Positions 42,776 to 54,599 are shown, counted from the stretch's first letter. The stretch: DNA of 64,000 nt from Thamnaconus septentrionalis (GCA_009823395.1 CM020502.1:27756444-27820443), one strand, 5' to 3'. A program made the numbers and translations. Notes: generated from the sequence alone by a model not told the origin.

Positions 42776-42950
42776 AGGGAAAAGAAAAAAACAACAAAAA
42801 AAACCTCCCACTCCCACTGGGGATCGCCGGGGCAGCAGGGAGCCGACCTCTGACCTCTGGCACGCCAACACCCGTCCAAGCACTGCAAGCCTGCTCACCC
42901 GACCGCGTGTGTGCCGGATGTCAATTTACAAGATGGGGAAGAAGTCGTTT

Positions 42951-42990
42951 TCATCTTCTTCGTCTTCTTCTTCTTCCTCTTCTTCTTCTA
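42951..42990. repeat. (TTC)n microsatellite
   Basis: TTC triplets with CGT and CCT interruptions. Confidence 0.9.
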
Positions 42991-43689
42991 CTGCATAAAG
43001 TCATCAACCAGCTGTCATCACACATCAACAGGTGTTGTATTTTCGTTTTTGCCTTGTGCCAAATCCCTAAAGATCTGCATTTCAACCAAACTAAAAAAGT
43101 GTTTTCTTCCCGTGTGTGACAACATGAAACGACAACCCACTCCCTCGAAAAAAAGATTCTACTGTTCTACTGATCCAAAGCCACCTCACTGATCGGATGT
43201 AAATTCCTAAACCACATCCCATCCTTCGTTGTTGAGCCATTCCTCTCAAATCCAGATCCGGATCGGGAGTTCGATGTCGTCAGACAGACGGCATCGAACT
43301 CGACTGAAGATTTCACAAAGATCCCTTAAAACTAAAGTCTGAGTGTAAGCAATTCCAGCAGTTGGTCTGGACCGGGAATCTGGCTACACACAAGGCCAAG
43401 CTCATCACACACACACAATGCGGGCTGACTGATCGGAGGCTGGCAGGTTTGGCGGCGCGGCGAAGGATCACGCAGGAAACGGCGGGCGACGGAGGGATGG
43501 AGAGGGGAGGGGGAAGGGCGAGGGAGGAGGGAGGAGAGATAGAGACTGAGAGAGGAAACAATGGTGCTGGAGACAAAGCAGGTGTCCTGGGTAATTGCCT
43601 GGGGAATATAATGAATGAGCAGCGGCCCGACGGAAGAGGAAATCGTCTCTATCTCCTCGCCCCCCCCACACACCCCCTCATTATCTCCG

Positions 43690-43693
<4 letters not shown>

Positions 43694-43720
<27 letters not shown>
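43694..43720. repeat. (CT)n microsatellite
   Basis: A pure CT run of 27 bp. Confidence 0.95.
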
Positions 43721-43725
<5 letters not shown>

Positions 43726-44043
43726 CCACTCCTTCGCCCGTCTCTCCCTCACAGCAGCCTTTTACAAACCTGTATCTCCTCGCCACATCTCTCATTTTCC
43801 CCCGCCGTCGGCTGCCTTTCCCATCCCTGCTCCGACCACCAGACCAGACGGATGGATCCCGTTCATCCCGACTTGTTCATTCACATGCAAAAATTCACAC
43901 GACCTGGCTGGAAAACGATCCTGACTAAAAATGTAGAACAATAATCATGCAATGTGACACAATCAAACAAAAACATGTTTCTTTGTTGTTGTTTGTTGTT
44001 TTGGAATTTTTATATGAAAGTATTGTTGGTCTGTGTGGACTGC

Positions 44044-44056
44044 TGCCCCCTGGTGG
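44044..44056 (-). promoter_or_regulatory. CTCF-type motif
   Basis: The minus strand reads CCACCAGGGGGCA, a full match. It lies beside, and possibly inside, the hAT-like fragment 44070-44214. Confidence 0.5.
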
Positions 44057-44069
44057 GTGGCTGCAGGAT

Positions 44070-44214
44070 TTAAGCGTCTTTGAAGCCACATGCTACTTTG
44101 CTCTTTATTGAAATGACTCTAAAAACACTGAAAAAATGGATGAAATGCTTATGAAAATGGATTAAAAAGCTTAACGGACTGCATGTGGCCCTCAGGCCGT
44201 AGTTTGCCCATGCC
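44070..44214 (-). mobile_element. hAT-like MITE fragment, copy 3
   Basis: The reverse complement starts AGGCATGGGCAAACTACGGCC and continues CATGCAGTCCGTTAAGCTTTT, then TTTCAATAAAGAGC and GGCTTCAAAGAC. All of these occur in the 374 and 53726 copies. The far end is lost. Confidence 0.7.
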
Positions 44215-44534
44215 TCCATCAACCACTTCAGCGTCTTGTCTGTTTGCTGTCTATCACAGAAAGTGGAGCTTTACCCAACGATTGCTAACGCGGCGGTTAG
44301 CGTTAGCACCGTAACCACAGTGCAACGACGCATTTCATTTCGATAAAAAAAAAAAAAATATGACGCCAAACCCCGACAAACGTCCCTCACCTCCGTCGTG
44401 ATTGGTCGATTTCGACAGCGCTGAGGAGACGAGGTAGGAGGAGTCGGATTTTTGTGCTTCTGCTTCTGGACTTTCACTGCAAAAATGCTCTCTGGAGGAT
44501 TGACGGCGCCGTGGTGGCGTCAGCGCCGCCCCTC

Positions 44535-44650
44535 GCCGCCTCCTGACCCTCGGCGGTGATTCACGCTGTGTTTACAGCCGTATTTACTTCGCCGCGATCC
44601 CTCTGCCGCCGCGAGGTTGAAACTCCGTGAATCATAACAACGACAACAAC
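44535..44650. promoter_or_regulatory. Candidate conserved noncoding block
   Basis: GGTGATTCACG and CGTGAATCATAAC form an inverted GTGATTCACG pair about 85 bp apart around GTGTTTACAGCCGTATTTAC (Forkhead-like). Unique sequence. Confidence 0.28.
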
Positions 44651-45297
44651 AACAAAAATATTTTTAAAAAAAAAAGTTAAACTGAGCGTGAAACCATTTC
44701 TTTTTCTTCTCGCCATTGTGGAGCCGCTGAATAGGCGGTCGCAGGTAGATGGAGGGGTGGGGGTAGGGTTTGGGGGGAAACACCGAGCTGGGGGGGGGGG
44801 GGACTGATAGTGTCACGGCAACTATTCAGGAGCGTTTGATGAGACGCCTCGAACGGCTGAATGGAGGGAAGACGAGTGAAAGAGGCCTTTTCACCGCGGC
44901 TGCACGACCTCCCCCTCCCTCCCCTCTCGACCCCCCCCTCCACCTCACCCCTCCTCCCCCTTCGCCTCCCACCCGCAGGAAGATAAAACGTGGTCAATCA
45001 GAGGGGATGGGTGTGAGGCGGAGGAGGAGGGGAGGAGCTCAATAACACTTGTGTTCTTCTGCTCCCGTCGCCGCAGGAAACCTGATCATGTGATGCGGTC
45101 ATGTGAGCGACGCCGGTGTCATGTGATTGTGCCAAAGCAAATGTCAGTCAGGGCGACTCTGAAGTGAAACCAATAAACACATAAAAAATACATTCCTGAG
45201 AAAGCACAGTGATTGTTTTGTTTTTTCTATGGACGCTCAACTCCAACATTGAGAAACGTCCGCAAAAATAATCCCAAAACATCCAAGATTGCTGAAA

Positions 45298-45375
45298 CTA
45301 CTACTACTCCTGATACTAGTACCACTACAAACGCTACTAATAATACCAATAGTACTACTAATAATAATGATAATG
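45298..45375. repeat. Degenerate (ACT)n-(AAT)n repeat
   Basis: ACT and AAT triplets with many changes, about 78 bp. Confidence 0.85.
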
Positions 45376-45445
45376 CAGAATGAAGGAAATTTTATGAAAG
45401 TTTAGAATTAAAAAGTAACGTGCAGTGAAAACACTTTTCCTCACA

Positions 45446-45446
<1 letters not shown>

Positions 45447-45484
<38 letters not shown>
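45447..45484. repeat. (CA)n microsatellite
   Basis: A pure CA run of 38 bp. Confidence 0.96.
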
Positions 45485-45485
<1 letters not shown>

Positions 45486-46039
45486 GTTGTTTTCGTGCCG
45501 CACAGCCAATGTTTGTGCAGTGTTTCGTGGCGGCGGCCTGTTTTTCTCTTGCCGTGCGGAGCCAAAAGGGGGCGCTGCTGTGGTGACCGAACCGTGATGA
45601 CTCGATGATTTGCCAGCAGCCAGGTTGCCTGGACGTTTTTTGTTTTTTTTTCTCTCCCATTTTTGTGCGTGTTGACTTGGTGTGTCTCCTCCAATAACTG
45701 CAGGTAAACACCGTAAAAAGCCGATTGGATTGGATCAGAATCCCTGCTGCAGACGCAGCAGCGGCGGCGGCTCAATATCTATCAATCAAAGAAACGCTGC
45801 AGACGTGCGAGAGGAAAAAAAGAAGAAGAAGAAGAAAAACAAAAAAAAAACAAGGCGGCACAAACAGAGAGCCGAAGAGCAAACACACGGATCGCACACG
45901 TCTGGACGTGACCACCGGCCGAGGTACTTTTAGGGCCACGTGAAATTGCATTTTTTTTCTCCCCCCACAGCTGCGGATTTAATTAAGACTGGCTTTTTCC
46001 AGTCATGTCGTCACACACACACACACACACACAAATTCA

Positions 46040-46412
46040 TTCATTCATTCATCCATCTTCTATACCCGCTTATTCCTATTCAGGGTCACGGGGGTCTGCT
46101 GGAGCCTATCCCAGCTGTCTTAGGGCGAAGGCAGGGTGACACCCTGGACAAGTCGCCAGTTCATCGCAGGGCCACATGGAGACAGACAACCATTCACACT
46201 CACATGCACACATACGGACAATTTAGAATATTCAATTGACCTCACATGCATGTTTTTGGAGTGTGGGAGGAAGCCGGAGAACCCGGAGAGAACCCACGCA
46301 GACACAGGGAGAACATGCAAACTCCACACAGAAAGGTCCCAGGCCCAGAATCGAACCCATGACCTTCTTGCTGTGAGGCGGCAGCGCTAACCACAGCGCC
46401 ACCGTGTCGCCC
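46040..46412 (-). mobile_element. Full-length tRNA-headed SINE with GAAT tail
   Basis: On the minus strand the 373-bp unit starts GGCGACACGGTGGCGCTGTGG. An A-box-like GTGGCGCTGTGGTTAGCGC and a B-box-like GGGTTCGATTC give a tRNA-related head. The middle carries GTTTGCATGTTCTCCCTGTG and a later AGGCTCCAGC segment, well known in teleost SINE/RTE-tail repeats. The 3' end is (GAAT)4. It is flanked by CACACACAAATT at 46028-46039 and again at 46413-46424, a 12-bp target-site duplication. The intact ends and duplication support insertion by retroposition. No protein is encoded; RTE-type machinery in trans is the usual partner, from family knowledge. The exact family name was not checked. Confidence 0.9.
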
Positions 46413-46420
46413 CACACACA

Positions 46421-46522
46421 AATTATGCTTCAAATTTGGCCAAATAAAGAACAACCAGAACAATTTTCACGTCATCAAAATTCAACCAAAACCTTTTTCT
46501 ACTGTTGTCATTTCATGTTTCG
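46421..46522 (+). repeat. About 100-bp direct repeat, copy 1
   Basis: It shares TTCAAATTTGGCCAAA, AAGAACAAC, ACAATTT-CACGTCA and TTTTTCTACTGTTGTC with 46707-46803. The SINE inserted exactly at its left edge. Confidence 0.75.
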
Positions 46523-46706
46523 GACCTCAGTTGGGAATCCAAACATCCGTCGTGGAGGAATGATTTTTTCCCCCCTGAAACCATCAAAATGCTGCAAACT
46601 GAGAAACTTTCCCAGCAAAAAACTTTCACAACCCAAAATAGTTCATTTGAAACTCTAATCACACCGATGCCAGACACTTGGAACTACAACAGTTTGAAAT
46701 TAAAAC

Positions 46707-46803
46707 AAATTTTGATTCAAATTTGGCCAAAAAAAGAACAACGAAAACAATTTCCACGTCAAAAAAACATTTTTCTACTGTTGTCGTTTATTACATGTTT
46801 CAC
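46707..46803 (+). repeat. About 100-bp direct repeat, copy 2
   Basis: The partner of 46421-46522, at a 286-bp spacing. The intervening 185 bp does not visibly repeat, so the unit may be larger with a decayed half. Confidence 0.75.
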
Positions 46804-46869
46804 GGGGGGGAAATCAATCTTGTTTTTTGCGCTAACAATAAAAACTCTGCCTCTCGTTAGTTGAGACCC

Positions 46870-47360
46870 CTCCACCCCTAGGCCGACGGAGCGGCGCGGC
46901 TTCCTTTGTGAATTCAGGCCTCGTCTCCGCCTGTCCGCCGGCTCTGCTGGCTCCACCTACTGTACCTCCGCCTGCGTCTGGAGCTCGAGGTCGCAGGGAA
47001 ATCAATACGTTCAGGAGATTACAGGCGGTGGAGGGAGGCGGCTTGTTGTCTCCTCCAGCGTCCAGCGATGGAGACGTCCAGCAACCGAACCAATCGATGA
47101 ATCAGACGCTGGAGCGTGTGACTCGCCGGAGAGTCGCCTCCATCATGCAGCATCGCTGCAGCTGCCGCAAAGAAAAATAGACGATGGCCAGAAGACAAAC
47201 AGTGGTTTTATGACTATGTGTGCTGCAACACAAGGCTGCTGATGACTGATCCAACACACAAACACACACACACAAAATTGCAGGTAAAGAGTTTCAGTCA
47301 ATGACTCTCGTGACTCTCAGTGACTATTATACGATATTATATTATTATACCAATTGATAA
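46870..47360. other. Unassigned unique sequence
   Basis: No gene recognised. It is GC-rich to 47130, then has a short CA run at 47262-47274 and ATTATAT sequence near 47330. Confidence 0.5.
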
Positions 47361-47814
47361 CTTCAGCTGATTATTGACGTATCGTGGCAACAATGTTTCC
47401 AGTAGAAGTGAAATATTGTTGATAACAATCACACTGCGGCTCACTAGGACACCGTAACATCAGCGGCGCCACTGTGGCGACTGATAACCGCGTGTAACAT
47501 GTGAACACAGGGTGGTGCCGACGAGCCGGAATTACATTTAGGAGGCGGGACCAGTGGGATGGAGCGTGTGATATTGGGCCGGGTGGGGACCGGGTGCGAG
47601 CGCTCCGTGGGGCGGAGAGTCGGAGTCGGGGCCTGATAAACACGTTACAGGCAAATAATAAAAAAAATAAACAAAGCAAACAAAAAAACTCCCGGCTGGA
47701 ACGCTGGAACCTTGCGGAAAAACTCCGCAGGTGAGTTTTCTCCGTTTCTAATGTAGTTTCTGGCTTCTCGGCGGGAAAAACACACGTCGCTACAAGGCGG
47801 AGGGCTGAACCGAA

Positions 47815-47862
47815 ACAACGACAACAACAACAACAACAACAACAGCAGCAACAACAGCAACA
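47815..47862. repeat. (CAA)n microsatellite
   Basis: CAA triplets with CAG changes. Minus frames read poly-Cys or poly-Leu artefacts. Confidence 0.94.
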
Positions 47863-48213
47863 CAATTTCACACTTTAAGGCAATTCAACGCAATTCCCTG
47901 CAATAGATTTCCACTTCAGCTGTTTTTTTTTTCCTTCCTCGCGAGACATCTGACTGGCTGAGGCCGTAATCTGACTCGGCTGTCACACCTCGTTTATCAC
48001 TCAGCTGTCAGGTTGCATCACACACACAAAAAAGAAGCTTTTCTTGTTTTTTATTTTAAATCTGTTCTGTAAATTTGTCAAAGTGATTTGCAGAGATCTC
48101 GACAGACTTCGAGGTGACGCTGAAGGCCTCCAAAGTTTTCATTTACCAAGTTTACTATTTACTATGTTTTGCTTGGCCTGCAGGATTAGATTTCAAAATT
48201 GTTTGTTTTGTGA

Positions 48214-48238
48214 AAAATAAATAAATAAATAAATAAAA
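48214..48238. repeat. (AAAT)n microsatellite
   Basis: Six AAAT units. Confidence 0.93.
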
Positions 48239-48565
48239 GAAACTTTAACTAAAGTAGTCAAATGCGTCTGAAACTGGAAAAAAATCATTCAGGAAACTTT
48301 TTTTTCAACGATTGCTTGACAAACGCATCAACTTGATGGCAAACTTTCGTGCATTTGACGCAAACGCTGCTGATGAACGAACTTTAATTTGCAGGAAGTG
48401 ATCAATAACTGGGTCGGCCCCCTTTAAAATTTCTCCATCAATTAAAACTGGGCAGCAGAAGGTCAGATCTCTCGGCTAATTAATCGCTCGTCACTCCGCC
48501 GCCGGTTGTGGCGGCTGCATGCCGTTTCCTTCTCCTGGGTTAGCTTAGCCCTACCCCCTTTCTTT

Positions 48566-48608
48566 GGGGTGGGGGGTGGGGGGTAGTGGTGGTGGTGGGT
48601 GGGGGGGT
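48566..48608 (+). repeat. G-run tract with G-quadruplex potential
   Basis: GGGG, GGGGGG, GGGGGG, then GGT units and a final GGGGGGG. It fits the G4 motif on the plus strand. Confidence 0.75.
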
Positions 48609-48649
48609 TCAGATGGAGCTCTGGGTATTTTTTCTCTTTTTCCTTCTGC

Positions 48650-48775
48650 TTCTTTTTTTTAAATAAATCTCTTTTTATCAGCTTGGCCTCGGCGCCTGTC
48701 AGCGCCACCAACATGTGACCAGCGTGCTAAGAGGCTAAGTCATTAGCCCGCCTCATCACAGTGGGAGGTTCCGAG
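48650..48775. promoter_or_regulatory. Candidate conserved noncoding block
   Basis: TTTTTATCAGCTTGGC, GGCGCCTGTCAGCGCC (TALE CTGTCA core inside a near-palindrome), CAACATGTGACC and AAGTCATTAGCCCG. Unique sequence. Confidence 0.32.
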
Positions 48776-48780
48776 AGCCC

Positions 48781-48800
48781 ACACACACACACACACACAC
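48781..48800. repeat. (CA)10 microsatellite
   Basis: A short pure CA run. Confidence 0.93.
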
Positions 48801-48959
48801 ATCTCGCCTCATCCTCTTTCTTTCCTCACCCATTTCCTATCTTCCCCCCCTTTTTTCCAATCAATCTTCACCACCTCTTCGTCTTTTCCTCCCCCTCCTC
48901 CTCCGCCTCCCTCCCTCCCACCTTCACCCCCTCCCCCAGGCCGTGAGTGGTGGCCTCTC

Positions 48960-49110
48960 CATCCAGGATTTAATTAAAGCCGTTTAAATGGCCAGGGGTG
49001 ACCGTCATCATGTCCCTCCTCCTCCTCTGGAGGTTAATATCAGACTAATCCACTCTCACCCGTCGCCTTTAAGCCTCTTCTTCAATAATGCAACGACCCC
49101 GCTCGGCGGC
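48960..49110. promoter_or_regulatory. Candidate conserved noncoding block
   Basis: GATTTAATTAAAGCCGTTTAAATGG, GGTTAATATCAGACTAATCC and TTCAATAATGCAACG in unique sequence. There is a G-rich run just after, near 49105-49130. Confidence 0.3.
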
Positions 49111-49999
49111 GGCGGTGGTGGGGGAGGGGGGCCTCGTGTGACGGACACGCCCTTTTCCTTCCTCGTCTACCCACGCTTTCTTCCCGTTTGTGCAATCAGA
49201 TCAGTGCAACCAGATCTGAACGAGCTTCTTGATGGAGACTGAACACAAAAATAAGCTATTAAAAAAAACCAAAAAAAAAACATCAGAAAATATAAATTAG
49301 TTACAGAATATTAGAAAGCATTTATTGGCTATTGTATGAAATAAAATATAGATGTACAATAAAAAAGCAGCCTGAAACAGGCCTGAACTGCAGTTAAAGT
49401 ACAGGGAACCGGTTTGTTTTGGCAAAACTGTGGCTGAAAAAATGACATCTAGTGGCCAGTTGAGACACTGATGACATGATCACAGAAAAAGCTTCACCTG
49501 AAATGCTCACCTGAACACGATCCTGGTGTTTAGAATCACTACGGAGAAACAGTTTTTACCATCTCTTAGTCGGTGCTAACGGTAGAAACAACAACAACAA
49601 CTACGACGACAAGAACAAAAACACAAAGAAAACTCCTCATTCCGAGATCTCGTCTCAGCGGCTGAAACCTCGCCGACTCGCCAACCGCTTTGTTTACAGC
49701 CGCTGCCCCTGTTACGCTAATGGCCCCCACGGAGTCGAAAACGACGCCAGGCGAGGACCCAGGGGGCGCTGGCGAGGTCAGGGATTTTACTCGCTAATGG
49801 ACTGAAAACTTTTTCTCTCTCTCTGAAACATTTCTCCAGACTTTCTTGGCAGCCCCAGAGTTGTAAAAAAAAAAAAAAAAAAGACAGAAAGAAAGAAAAG
49901 GAAAATTCCTGTCAGCTGGTTTAATTGCTTATTTCGTTGGGGAAAAAAACACGCACACAATTGGGAAAAAAAAAATCGGAATCAAGCCGAGGAGAAAAG

Positions 50000-50430
50000 C
50001 TGGAGGTGGATGACAATCTGCTATTAAACCGAGCGCAGCTAATGACCTTTTCACCAGCAGCTACGTGTGTGTGTGCGTGTGTGTGTGTGTGTGTGTGTGG
50101 AGGAGAGGAGCAGGTACTCGGCTACCGCTAATGAAGACAGGGATATACACGACAACTACCAATTAAAGTTGTCAGAGAGCGCGAGCCGACTGTCAGACCC
50201 CCCCAACCCCTCTCCACATGCACGTACACACACACACCTCACCCCCGTTTACATGCCTCACTGCGCAATTAAAGGGGCGCCTGGCGGTGGGCGTGGCCCG
50301 ACGCTCGCAACTGCCGCATTGTCTCAGCCCGCCATTGTTGTGTGGATTTGCCAGCGGTTGCCGGCATTGTGAGGAAAATGCGGCAGCGGCTGCGGGAACG
50401 ACAGCCACCAATTAAACACCTTTAAAAATA
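50000..50430. promoter_or_regulatory. Candidate conserved noncoding block with internal GT array
   Basis: AATCTGCTATTAAACC, GCAGCTAATGACC, a GT array at 50065-50100, then CCGCTAATGAAG, CTACCAATTAAAGTTGTCAG, GCGCAATTAAAGGGGC, CCGCCATTGTTGTG (SOX-like) and CCACCAATTAAACACC. Several CAATTAAA phrases recur. A regulatory role is inferred. Confidence 0.33.
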
Positions 50431-50639
50431 GAAAAAAAAAAGTCTCAGCAGTAATGGTGTTGCACAGTGTCGCCCCCACGGCCGCTGTGAATCACTTCCG
50501 GGAATTGAGATTTTGTTTCCCCAGGAGGAAATAGAGATAACCACGCCCCGAAATCTTTCGATTGGTCCCTGCAAAGTCTCTTCTTCTTTTGGGTCACCTT
50601 GCTGATTTTCCATTGCGTGCGCTACATGCGCCGCCATCG

Positions 50640-51190
50640 GTCACCAAGAGAAAATGAATCGGGTAATAGTAATTTATAGTACATCATTTGGAATGAATGA
50701 GAACACCAACATGGGGGGTTTTGCCAACTTTGTCATAATGGCAAATTGTCAACACTGCAAGGAAGGAGACTTTGAAAGTCCACTTTTGGAGGTTTGGATT
50801 ACACATATAAAACGCGATATATGTAGCCTAAGAAATCTAGGGATATACAGTATACAATACAACTATAGCACCTTTCATTCAATGAAATGCTGCTCAAAGT
50901 GCTTTAGAGAGTGTAACGGGAAAAAGTACAAATTATTAACAAAGCAGAGATTAAAAGTAAAAATATCAAACAATAAAAACATTTCAAACTTCACTATAAG
51001 AACAAAACACTTTCAAGACAGTGTGGACATGAAGAACAGCAGTGAAATTTAAAAACCAGAGTGAAGAAATGGCCCTGGAGCTGAGCTTCATGTTGTCCAC
51101 AGATGTTACGTATTGTTTTGAAGTAAACTGTTGCCTATAGCGCGTATAGTACGGATAATCAATAAGATTATCCTTTGGCCACCAAAGATG
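50640..51190 (+). other. AT-rich block with a 132-codon open frame, probably transposon-derived
   Basis: It is sharply more AT-rich and CpG-poor than its flanks. A plus frame runs 50654-51052 but reads as low-complexity Lys/Asn-rich sequence with no known domain. The phrase TATAGCACCTTTCATTCA followed by CTCAAAGTGCTTTAGA resembles a very common teleost interspersed repeat, from memory. I could not define the ends. Confidence 0.4.
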
Positions 51191-51319
51191 GCGCACTCGA
51201 AGTAGAAGCGAGAGACTTTGCAGAGACCAATCAAATGAGTTCGGGTGAGTTTGGGGCGTGGTTGAATCTATTTAAAAAAATCTTGCTTCCGGGAAGGAGC
51301 TCAAACAGCCGACGCTCCA

Positions 51320-51530
51320 TTCGGCTGATAGCCACCGCGTTAGCCGCCACCGCCACCGGCCCATAAATATGGCTCAGTGGCTGCTCTACATAATTTATGA
51401 GGGCGGTGGTGACGGGTGGCGATAAGTGCTCCCGCCGGGACGACCTCGGCGGCCAATTAGAGCCGCCCGCTCGCATTATCTGGAATGTACGGCGAGGTCA
51501 GAGCGGCGAGCGGTGGCCGGGGACGAAAGG
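51320..51530. promoter_or_regulatory. Candidate conserved noncoding block
   Basis: CCATAAATATGG at 51361-51372 (CArG-like, with eight instead of six A/T), CTACATAATTTATGAGGG, GCGATAAGTG, GGCCAATTAGAGCC and CGCATTATCTGG. AT cores in GC-rich unique sequence. Confidence 0.33.
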
Positions 51531-52427
51531 GGGGACGATTCATCACAAACTGGAAAAAAAACAACCGTTTTAATTCACAGCAACAGAAGCTTTAAATCAC
51601 CTGGAGGCCGGAGACCAGGGGGGACAAAAAATAAAAAATAAGATTAAAAAAAATGCTTTGCGTCGCACCCGTGTTCCAGCAGGTGATGATGCAGCTCATG
51701 TCTTTTGCTCAGAGCTCGGAAAAAAGGGTTTTCCTCAACAACAAAGTTTATAATTAAAGCTCTTGGGCAGTATGTTTATTAGTGTCATTATGATTATTTC
51801 CCACTTCCTGTGGTGGTCGCTCACAGTAGGGACTCTGGTTGGTTGGTTGGCTGGTTGTTGATGTTAGTGAAGAACTTTAATCCAGCTTGAAAAGAATCCT
51901 CCTGAAAACACTTCAGCCTGAGCTTCATCAAGTATCCGTGGCCGAGGGTCTGAGACCAGCTCTGGCTTTTCCAGCCTCCAGTCGGCCACTATTTTCATTT
52001 AATGAATTGATTCCAATGAAAAAAAATAAAATAAGGAGATGGTTCCTTGTTATTCAAACTCCAGTTGCTCCACCGACTTCAACGTTGAAAACTTCCAAAT
52101 TAAATTCCCTAAATTCCAGCAACATTGGAATGTTTTTCCTCATTGTGCATTACGAGAGGTGTAAGTTTATGGTCGACCTTTAACCTTTGGCAAAGATACA
52201 GGCTTTTGATGTTATCAGAATGATAATGAATTGTTAAGGTGGCGGTGGGCGTGGCCTTTGAAGGTGTGGGACGTGGGACCGTATTTCCAAAAAAAGCAAA
52301 AAACAAAAAATAACAATTTAAAGGGTTGGGTCACAGATTCTTCCGGAACGTTATGGACTACTAACCTTCCCATTGATGGGAATCATCCAGATGAAGTGGT
52401 TTGGACCAATACCTAGTGTGTTTTGCT

Positions 52428-52434
52428 ATTGTTA

Positions 52435-52482
<48 letters not shown>
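52428..52482. repeat. (TTA)n microsatellite
   Basis: About 17 TTA triplets, with TTG variants at the left edge. Confidence 0.95.
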
Positions 52483-52487
<5 letters not shown>

Positions 52488-53605
52488 TGTTGCTTCTCTG
52501 TCTTCATTCACTGTGAGGCATTCAGTGGAAATTGGTTAAAAACCGGAATAAAAGCTGCGATAAAGCGGCGAGGAGACGCAGACACAAACGGCAGGGGTGA
52601 GATTCTGTGGGGGAGGAGAAAAATAATTGCGAAGAAAGTTTTCGTGGTTAGCCGGCGGGGGAGTAGAAAAAAGAAGCTTTCAGCGGGGGATTTCTTTTTT
52701 CCCCTTGTCTTTTGCATGTGTGTATTAGAGAGAAAGGAGGTGAAATGAAGGGAGGACGGCGAGTCGAGATGAAAGCTCGTCCTTTCGGGAAGGAAATAAT
52801 GGCGTCCGACGCGTTTTTCTTTCTTTCTTTTCCTACCCCCGCCCCTCGGCAGGAAGTGGCGCCGGACGTGGACGTGCGCCACTTTGAAGCGAGCGGACGC
52901 TTTTGAAGGCGACTTCGCTGGCTGCTTCTCGGGGGCCGACTGATGTCAGGCCAGACGGACGAGCACAACGTCCGGAGATTAAGAGGAGCGGACGACACAG
53001 AGGCGGAGTTTAGCCACGAGGATCTCCTATTGGCTCGATTTTATTTTCAAAGTCAAGGTTGCCACGTTTGATAAGAAACCTGCAAAAACAGACCTGAGGA
53101 TAGAAAAACTAACCACCGCATCCTCAAAGAAAAAAAAAAAAATTTTAATCAGCTGCAAAAGTCCTGGTTCTACTTTCAACTTTGCCCAAAGAAATTCCTT
53201 CAGAGTACCTTGAAGTGAGAGAGGAGCATGTGCCTGTTTATGGATTATGTCCAGATACTGTTTGCATAATGTACGAGGTGTGTGCATGTGTGTGTGTGCG
53301 CCCGTGTGTGTAGTCCCAGCGCTTGTAAATGGAAACTCGCGTCGAAATAATAAATATGTAGCAACATCTGTGAGAATGAGCTCATCTCGAGCGTTAATGC
53401 AGATTCTTGGAGACGTGACGTGAAATCTTCTGGCAACCACTGAAGGTAAATTTAATTTAGAAAAACAAATCCATATATAAAAGATATATGCATATTTTTC
53501 TCTACTAAAAAGAAACTTTATGGACTTTTGTTGACGCTCCGCCCTCTCACTGTCCACTGAGTATGTAAAAGAATGATATTGAGATAAATGTGATGTCTCA
53601 GCAGA

Positions 53606-53618
53606 CGCCACCTGCTGG
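53606..53618 (-). promoter_or_regulatory. CTCF-type motif
   Basis: The minus strand reads CCAGCAGGTGGCG, a full match. It lies about 100 bp before a hAT-like element. Confidence 0.55.
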
Positions 53619-53725
53619 TAACCAGTGAAATAGTCGTCATCTTTAGCGCCATTGACTAACACGTGAGCTAGCGGAGCTAGAACGAGTTGACATTGCGCAA
53701 CAAATGGGCCGCAGGAAGGCTAGTC

Positions 53726-54065
53726 CAAGCATGCGAAAATTATGGTCCGAGGACCATATGCGGCTCGTTAAGCTTTTTAATCCGGTCTACCGAATTTGAG
53801 GGAATTATATTAATAGTCAGTCAGTCATAAAATAGCTGTATTTCCTGCTTTTTTTTCAGTGTTTTAAGAGTCATTAAAATAAAGAGCTAAATACTGTGGA
53901 GCTTCAAAGACACTGATTTTGTAGCAACTTTGCTTTTGTTCATTTTCAAATGACATTACAGCTGCTTGATATGTTTTCTACATATACCTCATACAAATGA
54001 TAGGGCCCTCTGTCAAATTTTAGAACCCATTGTGGCCCAGCAGTCAAAAAGTTTGCCCCAGCCCA
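53726..54065 (+). mobile_element. hAT-like MITE, copy 2 (longest)
   Basis: 340 bp bounded by CTAGTC at 53720-53725 and 54066-54071, a probable target duplication of which six bases remain in phase. The left end is AAGCATGCGAAAATTATGG. The right end is AAAAAGTTTGCCCCAGCCCA. The interior AATAAAGAGCTAAATACTGTGG matches copy 1. No transposase frame. Confidence 0.7.
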
Positions 54066-54599
54066 CTAGTCTAAGCTCTTCCTACTTCCATATATTCTGA
54101 CCTCAGTGATGTTTTTTGGTAAGTTTTTATTTTTTGGATGACATCGTCATCATCAGCCAGCAACTTGCTGCTATCCGACTCCTGGTTACAGGAAGCCCTA
54201 CCCAGCGATGACACCACAAACCCAGAAAATCCCCCAAACTTCCCAAAAATCCATCCAAATTCCCCAAAATTCCTGAGTGTGTGTGTGGGGTGTGTGTTGC
54301 TATGACAACTTGAGCGATGCCGGCTGTGTGTGCGCGTCGGCGTTTACGACATTAGCGGCGTTGGTGTTGGTAGTGGGGGGGGGTTAGTGTGTTTGGGGGG
54401 ATGGGGTACTTGGGGGATAAACGCAGCCAATCAAAAGGGGATGTGGAGGTAATGAAGACGGAGGCGCTGAGAGGCCGCCAGCTTTTAGAAGAAGGAGCCC
54501 CCGTAACACTCGAGCACTTCAGAGCCGCTTCCTCCGTCTGCCTGCCGCAGCCCTGAGGATTAGCTGGCCTCGTCTCTATGGAAACCCTGCCCCACACAC

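Noticed and set aside
46340..46412. Functional tRNA gene
   Set aside because: The A- and B-box-like phrases belong to a SINE head; no cloverleaf is evident and the body continues 370 bp.
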